From: an uncultured Gammaproteobacteria bacterium
GTDB lineage: Bacteria > Pseudomonadota > Gammaproteobacteria > Pseudomonadales > Pseudohongiellaceae
Assembly: GCA_903889815.1 (NCBI GenBank)
Contig: CAISYX010000220.1
Location: 1-7,801 of the forward strand
Direction: 5' to 3'
Length of the DNA stretch: 7,801 nt
The first letter of the stretch is position 1; every line of letters starts with the position of its first letter. Of this stretch, positions 1 through 6,451 are shown one piece after another. The notes below the pieces were generated by a model that ran no database searches, was not told the origin of the DNA, and saw only the letters and a list, made by a program, of their open reading frames with translations. The position numbers and the translations under genes are program-made.

Positions 1-841
1 CGGTCCAGGAGGGGGAACGGACGGCAACAGCCGCCGCTATTTTGATCCCGAGCAGTACCACATCATTGTTTTCGACCAGCGCGGCGCTGGCCGTTCAACG
101 CCCCACGCTGAACTGCAGGACAACAACACCCAGGCACTGGTGGCAGATATGGAAGCCATTCGCGAATTCCTGCACGTCGACAAGTGGGTGCTGTTTGGCG
201 GTTCCTGGGGATCAACGCTGAGTCTTGTGTATGCCGAAACCTACCCGGAGCGCGTGCTTGGGCTCGTGCTGCGGGGCATCTTTCTGTGTCGTGACAAAGA
301 CTTGCAGTGGTTCTATCAGGATGGCGCCAGTCGTCTGTTCCCTGATTTCTGGGAAGGCTACTGGCTGCACATTCCCGAGGATGAGCGCCACGACATGATT
401 GCTGCCTATCACCGACGGCTGACCGGCCCAGACGAGATTGCGCGCATGGCGGCTGCCAAGCTCTGGTCAGTCTGGGAAGGCTGTTGCTCCACCCTGCGCC
501 CGAACACACAGGTCGTCGAACGCTTCGGTGACCCCCATGTGGCACTGGCACTGGCGCGCATCGAAGCGCATTACTTCATCAATGACGCCTTTCTGGAAGA
601 CAACCAGATACTGCGCGATGCCCACAAGCTGGCAGGCATTCCTGGCTTCATCATTCACGGCCGCTATGACGTGGTATGCCCGCTGGACAATGCCACCGCG
701 CTGCACAATTGCTGGCCAGAGTCAGAGCTCTACATTATCCGCGATGCCGGTCATTCCGCCGTGGAGCCCGGAATCGCCGATGCGCTGATCCGTGCCACCC
801 AGGAAATGCTGGTGCTGTGCCGGGGGGAGTCCACGTCGTGA
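1..841 (+). CDS. pip: Prolyl aminopeptidase (proline iminopeptidase), 5' end missing
   Basis: Alpha/beta-hydrolase of peptidase family S33 that removes N-terminal proline from peptides, normally in the cytoplasm. The reading frame is open from base 2, so the gene starts before the window. About 279 residues are visible; family members are usually about 310-325, so roughly 40 N-terminal residues are missing. The visible part opens with the oxyanion-side GPGGG motif, followed by FDQRGAGRSTPHA, both typical of Pip. The nucleophile elbow GGSWGS has its Ser at 203-205. The catalytic Asp is in GRYDVVCP (668-670) and the His is in DAGHSA (752-754), so the triad is complete. RGIFL, WFYQ-GASRLFP and WSVWEG are further Pip hallmarks. 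Its TGA overlaps the dtd start by 4 bp (GTGA, 838-841), so the two are co-transcribed and probably translationally coupled. The family call is very secure; only the start is unseen. Confidence 0.95.
   Translation, partial: GPGGGTDGNSRRYFDPEQYHIIVFDQRGAGRSTPHAELQDNNTQALVADMEAIREFLHVDKWVLFGGSWGSTLSLVYAETYPERVLGLVLRGIFLCRDKDLQWFYQDGASRLFPDFWEGYWLHIPEDERHDMIAAYHRRLTGPDEIARMAAAKLWSVWEGCCSTLRPNTQVVERFGDPHVALALARIEAHYFINDAFLEDNQILRDAHKLAGIPGFIIHGRYDVVCPLDNATALHNCWPESELYIIRDAGHSAVEPGIADALIRATQEMLVLCRGESTS
824..829 (+). promoter_or_regulatory. Ribosome binding site that fixes the dtd GTG start
   Basis: GGGGAG lies inside the last codons of pip, 8 nt before the GTG at 838. It supports the non-ATG start and suggests re-initiation by ribosomes finishing pip. 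Confidence 0.65.
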
Positions 842-1275
842 TCGCGTTGCTGCAACGCGTCAACTGGGGGAGTCTGCGCATCGCTGACGATGTGCGCGGC
901 GAGATTGGCAAGGGTCTGGTGGTGTTGCTGGGAGTGGAGAAGGATGACGACCGGCAAAAGGCGGATCGCCTGCTGCACAAGGTGCTGAACTACCGGATCT
1001 TTGCCGATGCGGACGGCAAGATGAATCTGTCGCTGCTGGATATTGCGGGGGAATGGCTGCTGGTATCCCAGTTCACGCTTGCGGCCACCACCGACAAGGG
1101 CTTGCGGCCAGGCTTTTCAAGCGCCATGTCGCCAGCACTGGCGGAACCACTTTACGACTATCTGGTGGAGCAGGCGCGCAATCAGAGCTGCCGCGTGGTG
1201 ACGGGGGTGTTCGGTGCCGACATGAAGATCGGTCTGGAGAATGACGGCCCGGTGACGTTCCTGCTGCGGGTATGA
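838..1275 (+). CDS. dtd: D-aminoacyl-tRNA deacylase
   Basis: Cytoplasmic proofreading enzyme that hydrolyses the ester bond of D-aminoacyl-tRNAs (and mischarged Gly-tRNA), recycling the tRNA. The protein is 145 residues, the normal DTD length. It carries both family signatures: SQFTLAA at residues 77-83, and NDGPVTF at 135-141 with the Gly137-Pro138 pair that enforces chirality. GYRIF-like NYRIF and DGKMNLS (about 59-65) are also typical. The start is a GTG at 838, chosen because MIALLQRV aligns with the normal DTD N-terminus and because GGGGAG at 824-829 sits 8 nt upstream. An upstream in-frame start at 676 would lie deep inside pip and add non-family sequence. It converges with tatC, with only 22 bp between the stops. 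Confidence 0.96.
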   Translation: MIALLQRVNWGSLRIADDVRGEIGKGLVVLLGVEKDDDRQKADRLLHKVLNYRIFADADGKMNLSLLDIAGEWLLVSQFTLAATTDKGLRPGFSSAMSPALAEPLYDYLVEQARNQSCRVVTGVFGADMKIGLENDGPVTFLLRV

Positions 1276-1297
1276 TGCCGGAAGCACCTCGCCGGGT

Positions 1298-2074
1298 TCA
1301 GGCGTCGGCGCTGCCTTCGGCTTTTTCCCGGTCGGCGGCACGTTTCGTGGCAAAGCGGCCAAAGAAGATACCCACCTCGAAAAGCATCCACATCGGTATG
1401 GCCAGTATCGTCTGACTGAACGGGTCGGGAGGCGTCAGCAGCATGCCGATCACGAAACACGTGACGATCACATACGGGCGTTTCTCCACCAGGTCGTCGG
1501 GCTCCACCATGCCAGTCCAGATAAGAATGAACACGGCAATCGGAATTTCGAAGGCGATGCCGAAGGCGAAGAAGATCGCCAGTGCAAAGCTGAGGAAGCT
1601 GCTGATGTCTGGGGTCACCATGATGCCTTCCGGCGCTACCGAGACGAAGAAGGCAAAGACGAAGCCGAACAATACGTAGTAAGCGAAGGCGATGCCGGCG
1701 TAGAAAAGCACCACGCTGGACACGAACAGAGGGATCGCAATCTCCTTTTCGTTCCTGTACAGCCCGGGGGCAATGAAAGACCAGATCTGATACAGGATGT
1801 AGGGAGCCGACGCGCACAGTGCCACGAAGAACGTGAGCTTGAAGGGAGCAAAGAAGGGCGAGGTCGGATCGATGGCGATCATGCCGCTGTTTTCAGGCAA
1901 CACGGCGAGCAGCGGACCGGCCACGAATGTGTAGATGTCATTGGAAAAATAGAACAGGCTGAGAAATATCACCAGAATGGCGACCAGCGACTTCATGATG
2001 CGGTCGCGCAGTTCGATCAGATGGTCGACCAGCGTCAGCTCGGCGGTTTTCACTGGGTCTGGCGCGGCGCTCAT
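1298..2074 (-). CDS. tatC: Sec-independent protein translocase subunit TatC
   Basis: Polytopic inner-membrane receptor of the twin-arginine translocation pathway. With TatB it binds RR signal peptides, then recruits TatA to export folded proteins. The 258-residue protein has the six hydrophobic segments expected of the family. Conserved landmarks all fall six residues later than in E. coli TatC: HLIELRDR at 18-25 (Glu21, the signal-peptide contact), Pro54, the FIAPGLYRNE loop at 100-109 (Glu109), and FEIP at 175-178 (Glu176). The C-terminus is a short charged tail. The ATG overlaps the tatB stop as ATGA (2071-2074), indicating translational coupling. It is the last gene of the minus-strand run and meets dtd tail to tail. 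Nothing appears broken. Confidence 0.97.
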   Translation of the reverse strand: MSAAPDPVKTAELTLVDHLIELRDRIMKSLVAILVIFLSLFYFSNDIYTFVAGPLLAVLPENSGMIAIDPTSPFFAPFKLTFFVALCASAPYILYQIWSFIAPGLYRNEKEIAIPLFVSSVVLFYAGIAFAYYVLFGFVFAFFVSVAPEGIMVTPDISSFLSFALAIFFAFGIAFEIPIAVFILIWTGMVEPDDLVEKRPYVIVTCFVIGMLLTPPDPFSQTILAIPMWMLFEVGIFFGRFATKRAADREKAEGSADA

Positions 2075-2694
2075 ATCCGACGTCCCGAGTCAGTCTCGTC
2101 GTCCAGCGAGGTTGTGGCGCGGTACACGCCGCCCTTGAGCTGGATAGTGCCACTGGGCGGGTTGTTGTAGAAATCTTCGACAGGCTTTGCAGGTTTGGCG
2201 GGTTCTGCTGCAGGCGCGGTTTCGGGAACAGGCTCCTCGGCAGCTGCCTCGGATTCAAGAGGGGCTTCATCGTAGATGGACGGGTCTTCCACCGGCGCTG
2301 CAGGCGTCTCATGGGCAAGGGCGGCTGCGGGCTTTTCACTCTTTGCTGTTTCGCGGGCTGCAATTTCCCGCAAGGCGTTTTCTTCGCTTTTCAACGTGGT
2401 TTTCATTTCATTGTCGAACTCGTCGACATTGTGACGGGCAGTCTGCACGAGCGTGTCGGCCTGCTTCTTCGCCTTCTCGATGCCGGCCATTATTGACTCA
2501 TTGTGCAACTGCCGGCGAATTTCGTCGGTATTGATCTCGCGTTCGATCTCGCTCTTCACCTGATTGAAGCTGCGCTTGGCGCGACCGATCCACAGCGTCG
2601 TGGTTCTGATAGCGCCTGGCAACTTTTCGGGGCCGACGACGATCAGCGCCACCACCGCGATCAGCACCAGTTCCATGAAACCAATATCAAACAT
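2071..2694 (-). CDS. tatB: Sec-independent protein translocase subunit TatB
   Basis: Single-pass inner-membrane protein that forms the signal-peptide receptor complex with TatC. The start is the ATG at 2694, giving MFDIGFMEL, the canonical TatB N-terminus with the conserved Glu8. A GTG three codons upstream (2703) would only add residues before this motif. Residues 1-20 form the transmembrane helix, followed by the hinge GPEKLP, an amphipathic helix (about 25-45), a long charged helical region, and an Ala/Pro/Glu-rich tail (about 120-185). At 207 residues it is somewhat longer than E. coli TatB (171), with the excess in this low-complexity tail. The gap to tatA is 51 bp, and it overlaps tatC by 4 bp. 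Confidence 0.95.
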   Translation of the reverse strand: MFDIGFMELVLIAVVALIVVGPEKLPGAIRTTTLWIGRAKRSFNQVKSEIEREINTDEIRRQLHNESIMAGIEKAKKQADTLVQTARHNVDEFDNEMKTTLKSEENALREIAARETAKSEKPAAALAHETPAAPVEDPSIYDEAPLESEAAAEEPVPETAPAAEPAKPAKPVEDFYNNPPSGTIQLKGGVYRATTSLDDETDSGRRI

Positions 2695-2745
2695 CTGCTG
2701 CACCAGGCATCAAGGTGAATGGAGCGGAAAGAACGAGTGAACGGG

Positions 2746-2982
2746 TCAGGCTTTCTCGTCGGACTTTTCGGATTTCATCGCAGTGGTATCGGCCACTTTC
2801 TTGACGACGACTTCGTCTTCGTCGGAATCCTTGGCATTTTCGTCTTTCATGGCGGTCTTGAAGCCTTTCAAGGCCCCGCCCAGGTCGGAACCCAGCGTGC
2901 GCAACTTCTTGGTGCCGAACAACATCACGATGATCACCAGAATGATGATCAATTGCCAGATTCCGATTCCACCGATACCCAT
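2746..2982 (-). CDS. tatA: Sec-independent protein translocase subunit TatA
   Basis: Small membrane protein that polymerises to form the Tat conduit. It has 78 residues. The short N-terminus MGIGGIGIWQ leads into one transmembrane helix, then the hinge FGTKKL, then the amphipathic helix with LGSDLGGALKGFK (about 30-42), and finally an acidic/Lys-rich tail. The FGTKKL...GSDLG...IKGFK-type pattern and the lack of the TatB Glu8 distinguish it from TatB. The ATG at 2982 has an excellent GGAGG five bases upstream, the best ribosome site in the tat group, fitting the high TatA stoichiometry needed. The 58-bp gap upstream to hisE contains a perfect small hairpin. Confidence 0.96.
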   Translation of the reverse strand: MGIGGIGIWQLIIILVIIVMLFGTKKLRTLGSDLGGALKGFKTAMKDENAKDSDEDEVVVKKVADTTAMKSEKSDEKA

Positions 2983-2987
2983 GACTG

Positions 2988-2992
2988 CCTCC
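2988..2992 (-). promoter_or_regulatory. Strong ribosome binding site of tatA
   Basis: GGAGG lies 5 nt before the tatA ATG. It is stronger than the sites of tatB or hisI, consistent with the excess of TatA over TatB and TatC known from the family. Confidence 0.7.
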
Positions 2993-3005
2993 AGTGTGTG
3001 TCCCC

Positions 3006-3022
3006 CAATGCCTGCGGCATTG
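3006..3022 (-). repeat. Perfect inverted repeat in the tatA leader
   Basis: CAATGCC and GGCATTG form a 7-bp perfect stem around a 3-nt loop, between the hisE stop and the tatA ribosome site. No T-tract follows on either strand, so it is not a standard terminator. It could be an mRNA processing or stability element separating the his and tat parts of the message. Confidence 0.5.
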
Positions 3023-3040
3023 AACGAGGGGTCTTGACTC

Positions 3041-3376
3041 TTACTTTGCCTGTGTACGGGCGGCCTTCTCGGCCAGCCCCGATATATTGAAGCGCTTCTT
3101 CAATTCCTGCAGCACGTCGTCCGGGCCCAGATCGAGGTGACTGAGCATCACCAGCGTGTGGAACCACAGATCGGCTGTTTCGTTCACGAGTGCCTGACGG
3201 TCGCCGCCGCCGGGAACATCCTTTGCCGCGATGATCGTCTCGATGGCCTCTTCGCCGACTTTCTCGAGAATCTTGTTCAATCCCTTGCGGTGCAGACTTG
3301 CCACGTAGGAGTCGTCGGCATTGACCCGCTTGCGCTCTTCCAGAATGTCAGCCAGCGCCATCAGGACATCATTCAT
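3041..3376 (-). CDS. hisE: Phosphoribosyl-ATP pyrophosphatase (histidine step 2)
   Basis: Cytoplasmic enzyme of histidine biosynthesis that hydrolyses phosphoribosyl-ATP to phosphoribosyl-AMP and pyrophosphate. It has 111 residues from the ATG at 3376. The MazG-like helical fold shows its metal-binding signature: KVGEEAIE at 39-46 (Glu42, Glu43, Glu46), then NETADLWFH at 65-73 (Glu66, Asp69). SYVASLHRKGLNKILEK is a HisE hallmark. A GTG five codons upstream (3391) is possible, but MNDVLMALADIL matches the usual family N-terminus. This ATG overlaps the hisI stop by 8 bp (3369-3376). HisE and HisI are separate here, not fused as in enterobacteria. They match the Pseudomonas-type arrangement next to tatABC. 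Confidence 0.95.
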   Translation of the reverse strand: MNDVLMALADILEERKRVNADDSYVASLHRKGLNKILEKVGEEAIETIIAAKDVPGGGDRQALVNETADLWFHTLVMLSHLDLGPDDVLQELKKRFNISGLAEKAARTQAK

Positions 3377-3800
3377 GCGATTTTCGACCACCGGCGTATA
3401 TCGCGTCGGGACTCTTGATCACTGCATCGGTCACCTGCCAACCGGATTCCTCAAGACGTCGGTAGAAACAGCTCTGGCGCCCGGTATGACAGGCGATGCC
3501 GCCGATCTGCTCGACGACGTAGCACAGTGCATCGCCATCACAATCCAGCAGAATGTCATGCAGTGTCTGAACATGACCGGACTCTTCGCCCTTTCGCCAC
3601 AACTTGCCGCGGGAACGTGACCAATAGACGGCGCGCTTCTCGCTGAGAGTGAGCGAGAGCGCCTCGCGATTGACCCAGGCTTGCATCAGTATGCGCCCGG
3701 TGTTGTGATCCTGTGTGACAACCGGCGCCAGTCCGTCTTCAGACCAATTCACCTGATCTAGCCAATGTGTTGTCAAAATGGGATTCGCCGCTGAAATCAT
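3369..3800 (-). CDS. hisI: Phosphoribosyl-AMP cyclohydrolase (histidine step 3)
   Basis: Zinc enzyme that opens the adenine ring of phosphoribosyl-AMP, acting directly on the HisE product. It has 143 residues. The Mg-binding DCDGDA motif is at 86-91, with Asp86, Asp88 and Asp90. The three zinc-ligand cysteines are Cys87, Cys104 (in ACHTGR) and Cys111 (in SCFYR). The N-terminal half has the expected VVTQDHNTGRILMQAWVNREAL and YWSRSRGKLWRKGE patterns. The ATG at 3800 lacks a clear Shine-Dalgarno and lies 18 bp after the ubiB stop, so expression probably depends on read-through from ubiB. The stop overlaps hisE. Monofunctional form. Confidence 0.96.
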   Translation of the reverse strand: MISAANPILTTHWLDQVNWSEDGLAPVVTQDHNTGRILMQAWVNREALSLTLSEKRAVYWSRSRGKLWRKGEESGHVQTLHDILLDCDGDALCYVVEQIGGIACHTGRQSCFYRRLEESGWQVTDAVIKSPDAIYAGGRKSHE

Positions 3801-3818
3801 GGCGACTAGTATGCTATG

Positions 3819-5459
3819 TCAGCGCTTAAAACACAAAAGGTAAACTCCGCCGCAGGCCAGCAGAATTGTGGCTCCCGGCAATGTGGAGATTGCCGGCTGC
3901 AGTGCGGGAAGCAGCGTGATGGCGCTGCCCGCGAGCAGCACCATGCCCGCACGGAAGCGACTTGTTGCGCTGCTTTTGCGGCGTTCAGACTCTTCCTGCA
4001 GACGCGCTTGCAATGTGAGGTTGATCTCCTTGAGCTCTCGGGACTGGGAGAGGTTGTCGATCATCAGCTGTGGCAACAAAGGCAGCTGTTCGATCCAGTC
4101 AGGCACGTTTTCCTTCAGAGCCTTGAACAGCGTTCCGGGCTGCATGCGGCGTCGGTTCCAGTCTTCAAGGAAGGGCAGCGCCGTGGTCCACAGGTCGAGC
4201 TCCGGATACAGCTGCCGCCCCAGGCCTTCCACGTTCAACAGGGTTTTCTGCAGCAGCACGAGCGAAGGCTGCACCTCCATGTTGAAGCGTCCCGCCGTCT
4301 TGAACAGCTGCACCAGCAGATAGCCGAAGGAGATGTCCTTCAAGGGTTTTTCAAAGACAGGCTCGCAGACAGACCGCATGGCAGCTTCGAATTCATGCAC
4401 CTTGGTATCCCGTGGCACCCAGCCACATTCCACGTGGAGTTCCGCCACTTTGCGGTAGTCCCGCTGGAAGATCGCCAGCAGGTTGCGGGCCAGGTATTGC
4501 TGATCACTGCGGCTGAGCGAGCCGATGATGGCGCAGTCGATGGCGATGTACTGGGGGTTTTCGGGGGAATGCAGCGCCACGAAAATATTGCCCGGATGCA
4601 TGTCGGCGTGGAAGAAGCTGTGGGTGAATACCTGCGTGAAGAAGATCTCCACGCCGCGCTCAGCCAGCTTCTTCAGGTCCACGTTGCGTGCGCGCAGCAC
4701 CTCCACATCCGCGACCGGCGTGCCGTAGATGCGCTCCATCACCAGCAGGTTGCTGCGGGTATGCTCCCAGTAAACCCGGGGCACGTAGAGCAACGGCGAA
4801 TGCTCGAAGTTGCGGCGCAGCTGGGTGGCATTGGCGCCTTCGGACAAGAGATTCAGCTCATCGAAGATGATTTTTTCGTAGTCATCCACCACTTCGCGCG
4901 GGCGCAAGCGCCGCCCGTGGGGCAGATGTTTCTCGATCAGGCCGGCCAGCCATTTGAGCAGTTTGATGTCTTCGGCAATGGTGTTTTCGATGCCGGGGCG
5001 AATGACCTTGACCACCACGTCGTCGCCGTTGCGCAAGCGGGCGGCGTGCACCTGGGCGACCGAGGCAGAGGCCAGCGGGGTAGTCGAAAGTTCGCTGAAC
5101 ACCTCCTGCCAGGGGCAGCCCAGCGACTTTTCGACAAGCTGCTGGATGGTGGGCGAACTGAACCCCGGTACCTTGTCCTGCAGGGACTGCAATTCGTCGG
5201 CCAGTGCCGCAGGCAGGAAGTCGCGACGGGTAGAAAGCAGCTGGCCGAACTTGATGTAGATGGGTCCCAGCTCTTGCAGCGCCAGGCGCAGGCGCACTTC
5301 GGGAGCCAGACGGCGCGCTGGATGCTGTCGCCATGGCAGGCTCCACAGGGCAAACAGCAGACGAGGAATGCCTGCAGGCTGTACCTGCGGGGATACCTTG
5401 TCGAGGCCGTAGCGGGCGGCGGTGTTGAGGAGCTTCAGCAGTCTGGGCAGATGGGACAC
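3819..5459 (-). CDS. ubiB: Ubiquinone biosynthesis protein UbiB (atypical kinase/ATPase)
   Basis: Membrane-anchored protein of the ABC1/ADCK/UbiB protein-kinase-like family, required for ubiquinone synthesis and thought to act as an ATPase serving the Ubi complex or lipid substrates. It has 546 residues, normal length. In order: KFGQ motif at 70-73 (the KxGQ signature), Ala-rich loop PLASAS at 128-133 replacing the kinase P-loop, Lys151 in VVVKVIRP, DELNLL at 200-205, catalytic HADMHPGN at 284-291, and the metal-binding DFG-equivalent at 308-310. That last motif reads Asp-Cys-Ala rather than the usual Asp-Cys-Gly or Asp-Phe-Gly. Two hydrophobic helices near 505-520 and 526-543 form the membrane anchor. 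The start is GTG at 5459, with GAAGG 8 nt upstream, and it gives the normal N-terminal length. It is first in the run ubiB-hisI-hisE-tatABC. ubiE and ubiJ, its usual upstream neighbours, are absent here. Confidence 0.96.
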   Translation of the reverse strand: MSHLPRLLKLLNTAARYGLDKVSPQVQPAGIPRLLFALWSLPWRQHPARRLAPEVRLRLALQELGPIYIKFGQLLSTRRDFLPAALADELQSLQDKVPGFSSPTIQQLVEKSLGCPWQEVFSELSTTPLASASVAQVHAARLRNGDDVVVKVIRPGIENTIAEDIKLLKWLAGLIEKHLPHGRRLRPREVVDDYEKIIFDELNLLSEGANATQLRRNFEHSPLLYVPRVYWEHTRSNLLVMERIYGTPVADVEVLRARNVDLKKLAERGVEIFFTQVFTHSFFHADMHPGNIFVALHSPENPQYIAIDCAIIGSLSRSDQQYLARNLLAIFQRDYRKVAELHVECGWVPRDTKVHEFEAAMRSVCEPVFEKPLKDISFGYLLVQLFKTAGRFNMEVQPSLVLLQKTLLNVEGLGRQLYPELDLWTTALPFLEDWNRRRMQPGTLFKALKENVPDWIEQLPLLPQLMIDNLSQSRELKEINLTLQARLQEESERRKSSATSRFRAGMVLLAGSAITLLPALQPAISTLPGATILLACGGVYLLCFKR

Positions 5460-5467
5460 GTGTCGAG

Positions 5468-5472
5468 CCTTC
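5468..5472 (-). promoter_or_regulatory. Ribosome binding site supporting the ubiB GTG start
   Basis: GAAGG is located 8 nt before the GTG at 5457-5459. No better ATG with such a site lies near, so it decides the start. Confidence 0.55.
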
Positions 5473-5503
5473 GTGACAGCCCAGGGATGAGCCGGGGTGC
5501 TTT

Positions 5504-5520
5504 CGCCAGCACAACTGGCG
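5504..5520. repeat. Perfect 6-bp inverted repeat in the ubiB leader
   Basis: CGCCAG and CTGGCG flank a 5-nt spacer. On the minus strand it lies about 45 nt before the ubiB GTG and is followed by GAAAGC, with no T-run. On the plus strand a T-rich stretch follows, but no plus-strand gene reads into it. It may be a leader hairpin or an operator; no function can be assigned. Confidence 0.4.
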
Positions 5521-5534
5521 TCGGTATTTGTTTA

Positions 5535-5564
5535 TTTATCAGGAGCTTGCAATTGCACTTCCAA
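5535..5564 (-). promoter_or_regulatory. Possible sigma70-type promoter for ubiB
   Basis: The only AT-rich patch in the 149-bp gap between bufC and ubiB. On the minus strand, TTGGAA (5559-5564) and GATAAA (5535-5540) are separated by 18 nt, with TTGCAA just inside as an alternative -35. Both elements are imperfect (GATAAA matches TATAAT at 4 of 6). The call rests on position and composition as much as on the match. Confidence 0.3.
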
Positions 5565-5578
5565 GGGCCGGCAAGATA

Positions 5579-5610
5579 GCACCAAGCAGGGGGTGCGGAC
5601 AAGGCTTGTC
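5579..5610 (-). repeat. Two small dyads at the end of bufC
   Basis: GACAAGGCTTGTC (5598-5610) is a near-perfect palindrome running into the bufC stop codon. Directly beyond it, GCACC (5579-5583) pairs with GGTGC (5592-5596) across an 8-nt loop. Neither has a following T-tract on the minus strand, so an intrinsic terminator is only a weak possibility. They mark the likely transcript boundary between the metallophore cassette and ubiB. Confidence 0.3.
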
Positions 5611-6451
5611 ATGCCGTCGGTGCAGAGTCGGCCCGCAGCAGTTCCAGTTCGATGGCTTTGAGCAGCAGCCCCAGACTCAAGGAGGGAATTTCCTGTTCAG
5701 GGAAGGCGGTAGCCAGGGATGCGCAGAGAGAAGCGAATGATGCGCCTTGCTGGATGCCACTCAGGAACAGCCCGAACGGCTCGGAGATCCGCTGAAACTG
5801 CATCCGGTGTTGCCGTCTAAAGACCAGCAGATTCGGATACTGTGGGTCGGGAGCAGGGTCCAGCAGCGTGATTCCAAAGGGGGCCTCGCCGGGCTCGCCT
5901 TTCTGCTTGATGTAGTCCTGCATCAGACGCCAGTAAGCCTCCAGGTCGAAGCGCGTGCTGACAAGCGTCCAGTCCTGTTTGGCCTGCCAGCAGATATTTG
6001 GCCAGTCCTGACCCGGCAGGGACTGCAGCATGGCCAGCGTGTAGGGTGCCTCGTCCACGGTGTCGAACAGCGCAGTCAGCAAGCTTTCCAGCTGCACGAT
6101 GTCGGCGACGGCGGGCAGATCCTTGAATTGCTCGTGAGTCCGCAGATAGTCACGCAGCGCACTGCCGACCCGGTGGATCGGCCCGTTGCGCGGTGGAAAA
6201 CGGCCCATGTAGCCAATCCACAATTGCGTATACAGCTCTTTGCCCAGGGTGTTGTAGAGGATCGGGAATAGAGAGCTGGAGACATCCACCAGGCGCTGAT
6301 GATAGGCGTTGTTGTAGATCGACAGTGCCTCCGCCTGACTCAGGTGACTGTGGGGAGCCAGCAGCGAAGCGATGTCGTCGGCACTCGCACGCAGATCCTG
6401 CGGGCGAGTGATCCAGCCCCAGAAGCGGGCCTGTTCCTCCTCCCAGCTCAT
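5609..6451 (-). CDS. bufC: DUF2063 RiPP maturation partner, HvfC/BufC type
   Basis: Cytoplasmic partner protein that, in characterised MNIO systems, binds the precursor and delivers it to the MNIO enzyme. It has 280 residues. The N-terminal DUF2063 domain (about 5-100) shows the typical run: ALSIYNNAYHQRLVDV, then FPILYNTLGKELY, then a short linker and LRDYL. LPAVADIVQLE follows at about 115-125, as in the family. The C-terminal half (about 150-280) is a second helical domain with LVFRRQHRMQFQRI and a closing Leu-rich helix. The ATG at 6451 overlaps the bufB stop as ATGA (6448-6451). An upstream frame extension overlaps bufB and is not family-like. Ribosome site weak, so coupling to bufB is likely. 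Assignment to the family is secure; the exact substrate is inferred from the operon. Confidence 0.88.
   Translation of the reverse strand: MSWEEEQARFWGWITRPQDLRASADDIASLLAPHSHLSQAEALSIYNNAYHQRLVDVSSSLFPILYNTLGKELYTQLWIGYMGRFPPRNGPIHRVGSALRDYLRTHEQFKDLPAVADIVQLESLLTALFDTVDEAPYTLAMLQSLPGQDWPNICWQAKQDWTLVSTRFDLEAYWRLMQDYIKQKGEPGEAPFGITLLDPAPDPQYPNLLVFRRQHRMQFQRISEPFGLFLSGIQQGASFASLCASLATAFPEQEIPSLSLGLLLKAIELELLRADSAPTA

Noticed and set aside
1276..1327. Possible bidirectional terminator between dtd and tatC, with GCCTTCGGC followed by TTTTT at 1314-1327
   Set aside because: The stem is only 3 bp and lies inside the tatC 3' end. The 22-bp gap itself holds no convincing hairpin. Some terminator is expected here but I cannot support one.
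3816..5579. A 587-residue open frame on the plus strand opposite ubiB
   Set aside because: It mirrors ubiB almost end to end. ubiB carries all family motifs, while the antisense translation is a Gln/His/Val/Leu-rich sequence with no recognisable domain. Long antisense frames are expected in GC-rich genes.
5747..6271. A plus-strand open frame opposite bufC
   Set aside because: Complementary shadow of the DUF2063 coding sequence; no ribosome site or known domain.
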